64,000 bases of DNA from an uncultured Chloroflexota bacterium (GTDB lineage: Bacteria > Chloroflexota > Dehalococcoidia > CAUJGQ01). Made by a program: the position numbers and the translations under genes. The DNA lies in contig CALFMN010000244.1 of the NCBI GenBank assembly GCA_937879875.1, forward strand, positions 1 through 64,000. Direction: 5' to 3'. Of this stretch, positions 8,570 to 16,057 are shown in pieces. The notes under the pieces are model-generated. The model saw only the letters and a program-made list of their open reading frames with translations. It had not been told where the DNA came from and made no database searches. Position 1 is the stretch's first letter; every line of letters begins with the position of its first letter.

Positions 8570-8598
8570 GCGGGGCCGGCCTTGTTGACCGACCCCGC
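8570..8598 (+). terminator. hairpin between amidase and binding-protein genes
   Basis: gcggggccgg (8570-8579) pairs with ccgaccccgc (8589-8598) with one mismatch and a 9-base loop containing tt. It sits between two convergent genes, where a two-way terminator is expected, but it lacks a T-run. Confidence 0.4.
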
Positions 8599-8635
8599 TG
8601 CAGCCCGACTGCCGCGGCTGCCGACTGCCGTGTCG

Positions 8636-10096
8636 TCAGTGGCCGACGGCCTGATTGTACTGCTGGATCTCGCCCGTCACCGTGCCGGCGGCCTTGTCCA
8701 GTGCCTGCTGCGGCGTAGCCTGGCCGGCGAAGACCGACTCGATCGCCGACTGATTGTCCTGCCGCGCCTGCACGAAGACGCCGACCAGCCCGCCCTGCGT
8801 CGCCTGGTTCAGCGGGCTGGCGTGCAGTTGATCGATCGCCGTCTGGAACTGCGGGTACTTCGCCAGCCAATCTTTATCCGCCTGCACGTCGTAGGCTGCT
8901 TTGTTCGGCGGATAGTAGCCCGTGCTCACGTGGAAAAAGGCCATCTGCTCCGGCTGCATCAGCCACTTGATGAAGTCCCAGGCCGCGTCCTGCTCGGCCT
9001 GCGGGTGGTCCTTCATGATCCAGAGCGAGTTGCCGCCGATGATCGTGCCCGCGGCCTTCGGGTTGTTGGCCGGGCGCGGATAGAACGTCGTGCCCACCTG
9101 GAACTTGCCCTGGGTCGAATCGATCACCTGGCGCAGCGCCGCGGTCGAGTCGACGACCATCGCGATCTTGCCGGCGAAGAAGGCGGCCTTGGTGTCACTG
9201 GAGTTGCGCCCCAGATTCGCCGCCGTGCCGTCCTTGACCATGTTCGCCCACCAGGTCAAAAAGGCGACGCCCTCCGGCCCGTTGAAGGCCGCCTTGTCGG
9301 CCGGCTTGTCCCCGCGGCCGTTCGTCGGGTCGGCGAAGTAGGCGCCCTGCGTGGCGAGGCTCTGTTCCATATACCAGTCGTCGATCGGCAGGGCGATGCC
9401 CTTGACGTCGCCCTTGGTCAGCTTCTTCGCCGCGTCGGCGACCTCTTCGAAGGTCTTCGGCGGCTTGTCGGGGTCCAGCCCCGCCGCTTTGAACATGTCC
9501 TTGTTGTAGTAGAGGATCGGGTTCGACGTCGCCCAGGGCATCGAGTAGAGCGTGGTGCCGACCTTGTAGTAGCCGAGCACGTTCGGCTCGAAGGTCGAGA
9601 GGTCGAACTTGTCCTTGTCGACGAACGTCTGCATCGGCGTGACGGCTTTGCTGTCGACCATGAAGCGCGTGCCGATGTCGTAGATCTGCACCAGATCGGG
9701 CGTCGTTTTGGTTTGCAGCGCCTGGCGCAGCTTGTTGATGTCGTCGTCGTAGCTGCCCTGGAAGACAGCATCGACGTGGACCTTCTGCTGCGAGCTGTTG
9801 TACTTGTCCACCAGTGCGTTGAGCGCGTCGCCGTTGGTGCCGGAGAAGGCGTGCCAGAAGCTGATCTTGACCGCGCCGGGCGCCGCGGCGACGGTGGGTC
9901 GCGGCGTGCCGGTGGGCGAGGCGTTCGCGGCCGTGGGGCTGGCGCCGGCCGGACGCGGCGCCGCGGCCTGCGTGCTGCTGGCGGCGGACGGCGGCTTGGT
10001 CGCGGCGGCATTGTTGCTGTTCTTGTTGTTGTTGCTCGAACAGGCTACAGCCAGCAGCGCCGCCGCCAGCGTGAAGACACCGAAACGGTGTTTCAT
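8636..10096 (-). CDS. ABC sugar-type solute-binding lipoprotein (family 1, UgpB/MalE-like)
   Basis: 486 residues. A lipoprotein signal ends in LAVAC with the lipidated Cys at 19, followed by an Asn/Lys/Ser/Ala/Pro-rich linker to about residue 70 and then a family-1 solute-binding fold: ISFWHAFSG..NALVDKYN near the start, 'DLVQIYDIGTRFMVD', 'PILYYNKDMFKAAGLDPDKPPKTFEE', and 'AAWDFIKWLMQPEQMAFFHVSTGYYPP' near the end. It would capture a sugar or glycerol-phosphate-like solute outside the membrane. The gene follows the two permeases on the same strand, with a DUF559 gene between. ATG at 10094-10096 with an A/G-rich leader. No ATPase gene is near, so a shared ATPase elsewhere is implied. Confidence 0.9.
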   Translation of the reverse strand: MKHRFGVFTLAAALLAVACSSNNNKNSNNAAATKPPSAASSTQAAAPRPAGASPTAANASPTGTPRPTVAAAPGAVKISFWHAFSGTNGDALNALVDKYNSSQQKVHVDAVFQGSYDDDINKLRQALQTKTTPDLVQIYDIGTRFMVDSKAVTPMQTFVDKDKFDLSTFEPNVLGYYKVGTTLYSMPWATSNPILYYNKDMFKAAGLDPDKPPKTFEEVADAAKKLTKGDVKGIALPIDDWYMEQSLATQGAYFADPTNGRGDKPADKAAFNGPEGVAFLTWWANMVKDGTAANLGRNSSDTKAAFFAGKIAMVVDSTAALRQVIDSTQGKFQVGTTFYPRPANNPKAAGTIIGGNSLWIMKDHPQAEQDAAWDFIKWLMQPEQMAFFHVSTGYYPPNKAAYDVQADKDWLAKYPQFQTAIDQLHASPLNQATQGGLVGVFVQARQDNQSAIESVFAGQATPQQALDKAAGTVTGEIQQYNQAVGH

Positions 10097-10153
10097 CGAA
10101 TTCGCCTCCCTATTCTATCGAGTCCCGCAAACTGCGTGGTGCATCCGGGGCGC

Positions 10154-10777
10154 CTAACCCTGACCTCGCAGGCGAGGTCTGTCCCTTCCCGAAACTGGAA
10201 GGGACGGATTCGAGGACGATCGGGCCGTTTGGGAGGGCGCTCCGTCCTCATCGCCTGAGGTAGGGGCTTGGAAACGCCCCGGCACCGTCCGGCGCCGCCT
10301 GGAGCGCTCCAGAAGTCCCTTCCCGGCTCGGGAAGGGACAGGTTTCGCTTGCGAAACCAGGGTTAGGTGCCCCGCCACGCCGCAGGCTTCTGCGATCCTC
10401 CCCACCGTCTCAGCCTGTCGCTCCAGCACGTCCGCATTCGACACGCGCAGCACCCGCACGCCTTCGCCGCCGAGTATCCGGTCGCGCTCGGCGTCGTATT
10501 CCGCCCGGCCGTCTACTTCAACTGCGAGTCCGGCCGCGTGGCAGTAGAAATCCACAACAAACCCCGCGATGAGCTGCTGCCGACGGAAATGCAATCCGCT
10601 GATCTGGTTGCCTCTCAACGCTGCCCACAGCCGCACCTCCGCAGGCGTCAGCTCGCGCTGCAGACGCCGCACCACCTCGACCTTGTCGCGCCCCGACCCC
10701 GGAGCGACGATCTTTCCGTACCCTGGCACTGCACACCTCAGCGCTATCGCCGTCTTCCCGATGACGTCCTCGTTCAT
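10154..10777 (-). CDS. DUF559 (endonuclease-like) protein with a repeat-derived tail
   Basis: 207 residues. The core (about residues 30-130) is a DUF559 domain: LRRELTPAEVRLWAALR-type helix, then 'GLHFRRQQLIAGFVVDFYCHAAGLAVEVDG', and 'RDRILGGEGVRVLRVSNADVL'. This is the Vsr/PD-(D/E)XK-like fold with F-x-V-D-F-Y and the ExD pair; it is presumed to be a nuclease-like protein of unknown role. The last roughly 70 residues, from 'LTLVSQAKPVPS', are translated from a dispersed palindromic repeat and are probably not functional. ATG at 10775-10777; a TTG seven codons earlier is possible. It interrupts an ABC transporter operon, so it may have moved in with the repeats. Confidence 0.7.
   Translation of the reverse strand: MNEDVIGKTAIALRCAVPGYGKIVAPGSGRDKVEVVRRLQRELTPAEVRLWAALRGNQISGLHFRRQQLIAGFVVDFYCHAAGLAVEVDGRAEYDAERDRILGGEGVRVLRVSNADVLERQAETVGRIAEACGVAGHLTLVSQAKPVPSRAGKGLLERSRRRRTVPGRFQAPTSGDEDGAPSQTARSSSNPSLPVSGRDRPRLRGQG
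10155..10206 (+). repeat. dispersed palindromic repeat, copy 1
   Basis: Pattern: taaccctg, a short palindromic stem (cctcgcaggcgagg), tgtcccttccc, then a second G-rich arm. The same pattern appears at 10309-10374, 10830-10899, 17385-17440 and 17458-17520. Copies 1 and 2 face each other. Confidence 0.7.
10309..10374 (-). repeat. dispersed palindromic repeat, copy 2
   Basis: Reverse-strand copy of the same element; its first stem is tttcgcttgcgaaa, differing from copy 1 but still paired. It lies inside the DUF559 reading frame and encodes that protein's tail. Confidence 0.7.
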
Positions 10778-10829
10778 CAAATCACCAGAGACACCCAAAC
10801 CCCGCCGCCGTCGTATGGTGTCTGGAACG

Positions 10830-10899
10830 CTCCAGAAGTCCCTTTCCCGTCTCGGGAAGGGACAGCTTTGGCTGAAGCCAAAGCAGGGTTAGGTGCCCC
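10830..10899 (-). repeat. dispersed palindromic repeat, copy 3
   Basis: Reverse-strand copy between the permease and DUF559 genes; first stem tttggctgaagccaaa, second stem tcccgtctcggga. Because it is intercistronic in an operon, it could act as an RNA hairpin controlling relative expression. Confidence 0.7.
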
Positions 10900-10905
10900 G
10901 CCGGC

Positions 10906-11778
10906 TCACCCTTTCACCGCGCCGCCGGTCAGACCGCGCACGATGTGGCGCTGCGCCAGGATCAGCAGCGCCATCGTCGGGATCAGCGCCATCACCGTGC
11001 CCGCCATCGCCAGGCCGGGGTCCGACGCCTCGTTGCCGACCAGCGCCCGCAGCCCGATCTGCACCGTTTGCATGTTCGGCTTATTCGTAGCCAGAAGCGG
11101 CCACAGATACTGGTTCCAGGCGGCCAGGAACGCGTAAGCCGCAAGCGTGGCGAAGGCCGGGCGCGAGAGCGGCAGCACGATACTCCAGAGCGTGCGCAGG
11201 TGGCCGCAGCCATCGACACGTGCCGCGTCCAAAATCTCCTTGGGCAGGCTCAGAAAGAACTGGCGCAGCAAGAACGTGCCGAAGGCCGTCGCGGCGAACG
11301 GCACGGCCAGCCCCTGATACGTATTGATCCAGTGCAGGTGCAGGATCGTCTGGAAGTTCGGCACGATCGTCGCTTCGGCCGGCACCATCAGCGTGGAGAG
11401 AAAGAGGAAGAACAGCACGCGGCGGAGGGGGAAGCGCAGGAAGACGAAAGCGTAGGCCGCCAGCGCCGCCGTGACTAGCTGCGCCAGCGTGATGCAGCTC
11501 GCCACCACCGTGCTGTTCAGCAGAAAGCGCCACATCGGCACCACGCGGAAGACATGGCGGAAGTTCTCGAAGGTCGGGTGCAGCGTGACGAAGTGCGGCG
11601 GCACGGTCGCGACTTCGTTGGCCGGCAGGATGCTGGTAATCATCGCCAGGTAGACCGGCAGGATGATCACCAGCGCCGCCAGCGTCAGCGCCGCGTAGCG
11701 CACGATCGTGCCCGGCCGCACGCGACGGCGCGCTGGTGTGCCCGTCTGTGTCTGGAGCGCGGGAACGGCGGCGGTCAT
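10906..11778 (-). CDS. ABC sugar transporter permease, UgpE/MalG-type
   Basis: 290 residues with about six membrane helices. The cytoplasmic EAA loop that docks on the ATPase is clear (EILDAARVDGCGHLRTLWSIVLPLSRP, around residues 190-215), and the N-terminal 'ITSILPANEVATVPPHF' is typical of MalG-type subunits. It works with the upstream permease and the binding lipoprotein to import a sugar. ATG at 11776-11778 overlaps the stop of the upstream permease gene as ATGA, so translation is coupled. A far longer frame on this strand is only a shadow of the two permeases. Confidence 0.9.
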   Translation of the reverse strand: MTAAVPALQTQTGTPARRRVRPGTIVRYAALTLAALVIILPVYLAMITSILPANEVATVPPHFVTLHPTFENFRHVFRVVPMWRFLLNSTVVASCITLAQLVTAALAAYAFVFLRFPLRRVLFFLFLSTLMVPAEATIVPNFQTILHLHWINTYQGLAVPFAATAFGTFLLRQFFLSLPKEILDAARVDGCGHLRTLWSIVLPLSRPAFATLAAYAFLAAWNQYLWPLLATNKPNMQTVQIGLRALVGNEASDPGLAMAGTVMALIPTMALLILAQRHIVRGLTGGAVKG

Positions 11779-12719
11779 CCGTAAAACACCTTGCGCTCGG
11801 CCACGCCGAACTGGATCGCCGTGAACAGCAGGATGATGACGAACAGCACCACGGCCTGCGCCGAGGCGACGCCGGTGGCGCCGAAGTTGAAGAAGGCGTT
11901 GCGGTAGATCGCGTAGACCAGCGTGAAGGTCGCGTTGTTCGGCCCGCCCTGCGTGAGCAGATCGATCTGCCCGAACGACTCGAAGGCGCGGATGCTGGCG
12001 ATCACGATCACGAAGAACAGCGTGGGCGAGAGCATCGGCAGCGTGATCGTGAAGAACTGGCGCAGCGGCCGGGCGCCGTCCACGCGGGCGCTCTCGTACA
12101 GCTCGTCGGGGATGCCCTGCAGGCCGGCGAGCAGCACGATCGTGTTGAAGCCGAGCTGCAGCCAGATCGTGGCGATCGAGACGGAGAACAGCGCCCAGTG
12201 CGGCGAGGTCAGCCAGTTGATGCGGGCAACGTGCAGCAACGACAGCGCCCAGTTGAGCACGCCGATGCTGGGGTTGAACAGCAGAATCCACATCAGCGAG
12301 GCGACGGCGACGGAGGTGGCGATTGTGGAGGAGAAGATCGTGCGGAAGATGAAGATGCCCTTCAGCCGCGCGTTGGCGAGCAGCGCCAACAGCAGCCCCA
12401 GCACAACGCCGCCCACGACGGTATACAACGCGAACAGCGCCGTGGTCACGAGCGCGGTGTGGAACTGGTCGGAGCTGAGCACGCGGCGGTACTGGTCCGC
12501 GCCGACGTAGACCTGGCCGTTGCCGAAGGGGTTGCTGACGTAGAAGCCCAGATAGATCGACTTGATCAGCGGATAGAAGATAAAGACGGCGAAGACGAGC
12601 AGCGACGGCGCGAGGAAGACGTAGCCGGTCACGGCCTGCGCGGCGTAGGAGATGCGCCGGCGCAGGGCAGCGCTCACTGCCGGCCGCTCGGGCGCCGCCA
12701 CCGTGGCGATGTTGGACAC
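11775..12719 (-). CDS. ABC sugar transporter permease, UgpA/MalF-type
   Basis: 314 residues, six membrane helices, EAA loop ELYESARVDGARPLRQFFTITLPMLSP at about residues 215-242. It is the first gene of the transporter operon (permease, permease, DUF559, binding protein). The N-terminus is cytoplasmic and Arg-rich before the first helix 'GYVFLAPSLLVFAVFIFYPLI', the normal pattern for MalF/UgpA. ATG at 12717-12719. The 275 bases upstream separate it from the divergent methyltransferase gene and should carry its promoter; no clear operator is visible. Confidence 0.9.
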   Translation of the reverse strand: MSNIATVAAPERPAVSAALRRRISYAAQAVTGYVFLAPSLLVFAVFIFYPLIKSIYLGFYVSNPFGNGQVYVGADQYRRVLSSDQFHTALVTTALFALYTVVGGVVLGLLLALLANARLKGIFIFRTIFSSTIATSVAVASLMWILLFNPSIGVLNWALSLLHVARINWLTSPHWALFSVSIATIWLQLGFNTIVLLAGLQGIPDELYESARVDGARPLRQFFTITLPMLSPTLFFVIVIASIRAFESFGQIDLLTQGGPNNATFTLVYAIYRNAFFNFGATGVASAQAVVLFVIILLFTAIQFGVAERKVFYG

Positions 12720-12994
12720 GCCGCCTCCCCGACCGCGCGGGCCGCGTTCCGCTTACCCGGCTCACATCGAGCCGCGGACGCCGCCCCGCGGCAGAGTATC
12801 CGCAAGGTGTTAGCGCATCATAAACAGGCCGCCGGGCAGTGGCAACGGTGCAACGCCCCGGCGCCGCGTGAACGAGGCATCGTGCCGGAGGCTGCGCACT
12901 CGCCTCAACCGAGTGAGCCTGCATAAGGCATACGCAGCCGATCGCTGGCAGTGCTAAACTGTGCGTGGCGCACGATCAAACGGAGCAGGTGCGT

Positions 12995-14110
12995 ATGCGG
13001 ATCAGGCTCGAGTCGTGGTTGCTGCGGCCGCGGCGCCCGCCCTTGCCCTCGCAGCGTTTCACCTTCATCGACCTGTTCGCCGGCATCGGCGGCATGCGGA
13101 TTGGCTTCGAGGAGGCCGGCGGGCGCTGCGTTTATACATCGGAGTGGGATGAGTATGCCCGCAAGACGTACGCGGCTAACTTCGAGACGGCGGAACATCC
13201 GTTTGACGGAGACATCACGCAGGTGGATCCGGCATCGGTGCCGGACCATGACGTGCTGCTGGGCGGCTTCCCCTGTCAGCCGTTCTCGATCGCCGGTGTG
13301 AGCAAGCACAACGCGCTCGGCCGTGCCCACGGCTTTTTGCACGAGACACAGGGCACGTTGTTCTTCGCGGCGGCGCGGATGATCGACGTGAAGCGGCCGC
13401 GCGCCTTCTTGCTGGAAAACGTGCGCAACCTCACGACGCACGATCGCGGCCGCACGTTCAAGACGATCATGGCGGTGCTGCAAGACGAGCTTGGCTATCT
13501 GGTGACGCCGCAAATCGTCGATGCCGCCGCCCGCGTGCCCCAACACCGCGAGCGCATCTATATCGTTGGCTTCCGCGACAGAGCCGACGCCGCGCGGTTT
13601 GCCTTCCCCACACTGGAGGTTGAGCGGCCGGCGCTCGCCGAGATTCTCGATTGCGAAGTTTCGCCGCGATACACGCTGACGCCGCACCTCTGGCGATATC
13701 TGCAGGACTATGCTGAGAAGCACCGTGCGAAAGGCAACGGTTTCGGCTTCGGGCTCATGCGGATTGATGGCCAGGAGAAGCCCGAAACCGTCACGAGAAC
13801 GCTCTCGGCTCGCTACTATAAGGATGGCTCGGAGATTCTGATCGAGCAGGCGGACGCTCTGCCGCCGCGCCGGCTGACGCCGCGTGAATGCGCTCGCCTG
13901 ATGGGCTTCCCCGCCTGGTTTCAGATACCCGTCAGCGACACGCGTGCCTACAAGCAGTTCGGTAACTCGGTCGCCGTACCGATCGTGCAGGCCATGGCCC
14001 AGGAGATCGCGCGGTGCATAGAGGAACCGACGGCATACGCACAGCCGCCGGGCAGGCAACTGAAGCTGATGCTGCGCGACAAATCCGCAGGGTTCGCCAG
14101 CGTCTCCTGA
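12995..14110 (+). CDS. DNA cytosine-5 methyltransferase, Dcm/M.EcoRII-like
   Basis: 371 residues. All main C5-methyltransferase motifs are seen: DLFAGIGG (26-33), PCQ with catalytic Cys94, ENV (141-143), QHRER (183-187) and the C-terminal GN (323-324). The target-recognition region (about 226-285: YTLTPHLWRYLQDYAEKH.., GNGFGFG, VTRTLSARYYKDG) closely resembles what I recall of Escherichia coli Dcm, so CCWGG is the predicted site; this is inference. The ATG at 12995 is chosen over GTG 12965 because ggagcagg lies just upstream. It overlaps the glycosylase gene by 97 bases and is followed by a convergent EcoRII-like nuclease, forming a restriction-modification module. Confidence 0.93.
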   Translation: MRIRLESWLLRPRRPPLPSQRFTFIDLFAGIGGMRIGFEEAGGRCVYTSEWDEYARKTYAANFETAEHPFDGDITQVDPASVPDHDVLLGGFPCQPFSIAGVSKHNALGRAHGFLHETQGTLFFAAARMIDVKRPRAFLLENVRNLTTHDRGRTFKTIMAVLQDELGYLVTPQIVDAAARVPQHRERIYIVGFRDRADAARFAFPTLEVERPALAEILDCEVSPRYTLTPHLWRYLQDYAEKHRAKGNGFGFGLMRIDGQEKPETVTRTLSARYYKDGSEILIEQADALPPRRLTPRECARLMGFPAWFQIPVSDTRAYKQFGNSVAVPIVQAMAQEIARCIEEPTAYAQPPGRQLKLMLRDKSAGFASVS

Positions 14111-14739
14111 GCTGGGGCCGCGAGCACTTCCGCGAGTACGCCTGGCGCTCCGAACGCGACCCGTGGCTGACGCTGGTGGCCGAGTTGCTGCTGACACGCA
14201 CGAAGGCGGCACAGGTCGAGCCGGTCTTCCGCGAGGTGCGCGAACGCTACGCCACCGCCCGCGACCTTGCCGAGGCCGGCCCCGAGGCGGCGAACGCGGT
14301 GATCTCCGGCCTCGGCCTGCACTGGCGCGGGCCGCTGCTCTACCGCGCAGCCGCGGCGATTGCCGAGCGCGGCGGCGTCCCACCGGAAGGCCCGGAGGAA
14401 TTGCGCGAGTTGCCGGGCATCGGACCGTACGCTTCGGCAGCATGGCTCTCGCTGCATCGCGGCCGGCGGGCGGTGCTGATCGACAATAACGTGGCCCGTT
14501 GGCTGGCCCGCATGACCGGCTGCCCCTATGACGGCGAGACGCGCCGCAAGCGCTGGCTGCAAGAGCTTGCCGAAGCCCTGACGCCACGCCGCAACTTCCG
14601 CGCCTACAACTACGCCGTGCTTGACTTCACCATGACCGTCTGCACCCCCCGCGCCCCGAAGTGTGGCGAGTGCCCCCTGCGCGAAGACTGCGTGTACGGC
14701 AGCACTACTGCGCTTGGTGTGCCCTCACCTCGGCAATGA
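14014..14739 (+). CDS. HhH-GPD DNA glycosylase with Fe-S cluster, likely T/G mismatch-specific
   Basis: 241 residues. Features of the MutY/Nth superfamily: Glu57 in AELLLTRTK, helix-hairpin-helix LPGIGPYA (133-140), the catalytic Asp157 in LIDNNVARWLAR, and a 4Fe-4S motif C-x6-C-x2-C-x5-C (Cys210, 217, 220, 226). Where MutY has Ser after the hairpin, this protein has Tyr139, as in the archaeal Mig T/G glycosylase, and 'TRT' replaces MutY's 'QQTQ'. It starts at GTG 14014 inside the methyltransferase gene. The likely job is to repair T:G mismatches that arise when 5-methylcytosine made by the neighbouring enzyme deaminates, as Vsr does beside dcm. A general adenine-glycosylase role is the alternative. 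Confidence 0.85.
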   Translation: MHRGTDGIRTAAGQATEADAARQIRRVRQRLLSWGREHFREYAWRSERDPWLTLVAELLLTRTKAAQVEPVFREVRERYATARDLAEAGPEAANAVISGLGLHWRGPLLYRAAAAIAERGGVPPEGPEELRELPGIGPYASAAWLSLHRGRRAVLIDNNVARWLARMTGCPYDGETRRKRWLQELAEALTPRRNFRAYNYAVLDFTMTVCTPRAPKCGECPLREDCVYGSTTALGVPSPRQ

Positions 14740-15958
14740 ACGCTTCCAAGGTGAGCAGCCGGCGTTGTTGCACGGCCGTGAACGTGTCGTGGTAGCGGCG
14801 GGGCACAACGAGATGCACGCGCTGGCGCGCCATTTCGTCGGTCTGCGCAGGCGAGATGCCGGTCTGAAGCGTGCATAAGTGCTTCACCCTGATTCGGTCC
14901 GCCTCCACCAGAACCTGCCGCCACCGATCCTTACAGGTGGATTTTGCGCCCAGCATTAGCAGATCGTTCTCAGAAAACGAGGGATCGTGATACTCCTGTC
15001 GGCCGGGGAAAAGAAAATCTGGTCTGCTTGAACCTTCAGTGACGGCGTTGTGCGTGAACCGCAACCCTCGGGACCGAAAGAGTTCACCAAGGTGGTTCTC
15101 GAAAGCGCGGCCCATGCGAACCTTGCGCCGATTGGCGACCGCCTTGGAATATTCTATGAACTCGTCAATCGAGGTGAAGCGTCGAGCGATTCGAGGGCTC
15201 TCGATCGCCTCCTCCAGCGATCGGAATAGCTGCTCTTCCCTGTGAAGCCACTGCACAAGCGTCTCGTCGGCGTCCAGACCGCTTACATCAGAGGCTTCTC
15301 TGGCCAATTCCGACATCGCTGTCGTCGAAGGGAATGCTCGGCCAAACCGATCGAGGACAAGCTCCTGGTCCGCCGGGTTGGTGGGCACCGCAACGTCGAT
15401 GTCAAGCTCCGTGAGCAGGCCGGACCGGAAGAGCTCAAGTGGCCGCGTCGCCAAATCACCGCTTGACAGGGCGGTGAGTTCATCGGATTCCTGCGCCAGT
15501 CCGAACAACGCTGCGGCTTGCTGCGCCACGCTTGACTCGGCAGGGAACACGAGACCGTAGACACTCGCCAGGTCCGCCTGTTGCTCGCGTGGTCGCGCGA
15601 GGATGAGCAGATCTCCTGGTCTGGCTCGCCTGAGGAATTCGCCGTAGTAGTAGAACCGCCATTCGGCTGACCGCTTGGTGCGCTCGCGACCCCTCGCCCT
15701 GGCGTCGTACCACTTGAACTGATCATCGTCGCGGCACGTTCCTTGGTCGTCGGTGAAGTATCGCCAGCTAATCCGGCCGACGACGGTGTCCTGCGTTCCG
15801 AATAGACTTCGCAGCGCGGCGCTGCCGTTCAACTCGTGCTGGTGCGAGCCGCCGGGTAGGTCCACCTGCACCAGTTCCTTGTACGCCACCGCTGAGAAGA
15901 CATCCGACAGATCCACGACTGCGCTCCCTTGCCGCGTTTCCGCCGTAGCGTAGCGCAC
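14705..15958 (-). CDS. type II restriction endonuclease, EcoRII-like
   Basis: 417 residues, similar in length to EcoRII. The N-terminal part (about 1-170) fits the EcoRII effector-binding domain (KWYDARARGRER, RFYYYGEFLRRARPGD). The C-terminal catalytic domain has a PD-(D/E)XK arrangement: RPDFLFP (Asp314), then AKSTCKDRWRQVL with Lys339 and Lys343, then Glu352 in VEADRI, and a VHLVVPRRYHDTF strand near the end. It would cut the sequence methylated by the adjacent Dcm-like enzyme, predicted CCWGG. GTG at 15956-15958; a GTG 14 codons later is possible. Its last 35 bases overlap the convergent glycosylase gene, an arrangement that ties nuclease and protection together. Confidence 0.87.
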   Translation of the reverse strand: MRYATAETRQGSAVVDLSDVFSAVAYKELVQVDLPGGSHQHELNGSAALRSLFGTQDTVVGRISWRYFTDDQGTCRDDDQFKWYDARARGRERTKRSAEWRFYYYGEFLRRARPGDLLILARPREQQADLASVYGLVFPAESSVAQQAAALFGLAQESDELTALSSGDLATRPLELFRSGLLTELDIDVAVPTNPADQELVLDRFGRAFPSTTAMSELAREASDVSGLDADETLVQWLHREEQLFRSLEEAIESPRIARRFTSIDEFIEYSKAVANRRKVRMGRAFENHLGELFRSRGLRFTHNAVTEGSSRPDFLFPGRQEYHDPSFSENDLLMLGAKSTCKDRWRQVLVEADRIRVKHLCTLQTGISPAQTDEMARQRVHLVVPRRYHDTFTAVQQRRLLTLEAFIAEVRAHQAQ

Positions 15959-16057
15959 CGGCCCATACCGGATGCCGGTTCGCCGCGGCGCGTGGCCAGA
16001 CTTCGAGGCGGTTTCCGGCTCCGTTTGGAACGCTCTCCACCCAACCCCGTGCGTGGA

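Noticed and set aside
8582..10258. Long plus-strand open frame (558 codons) opposite the binding-protein gene
   Set aside because: Shadow frame; the minus strand has lipobox, binding-protein domain and a good start.
10906..12924. One 672-codon minus-strand gene covering both permeases
   Set aside because: Its first half is an out-of-frame reading of the UgpA-type gene; only its last 290 codons (from 11778) are a real permease.
12720..12994. tRNA gene in the divergent intergenic region before the Dcm-like gene
   Set aside because: No cloverleaf with a T-loop (ggttcgaatcc-like) could be found; the same holds for the other intergenic stretches inspected.
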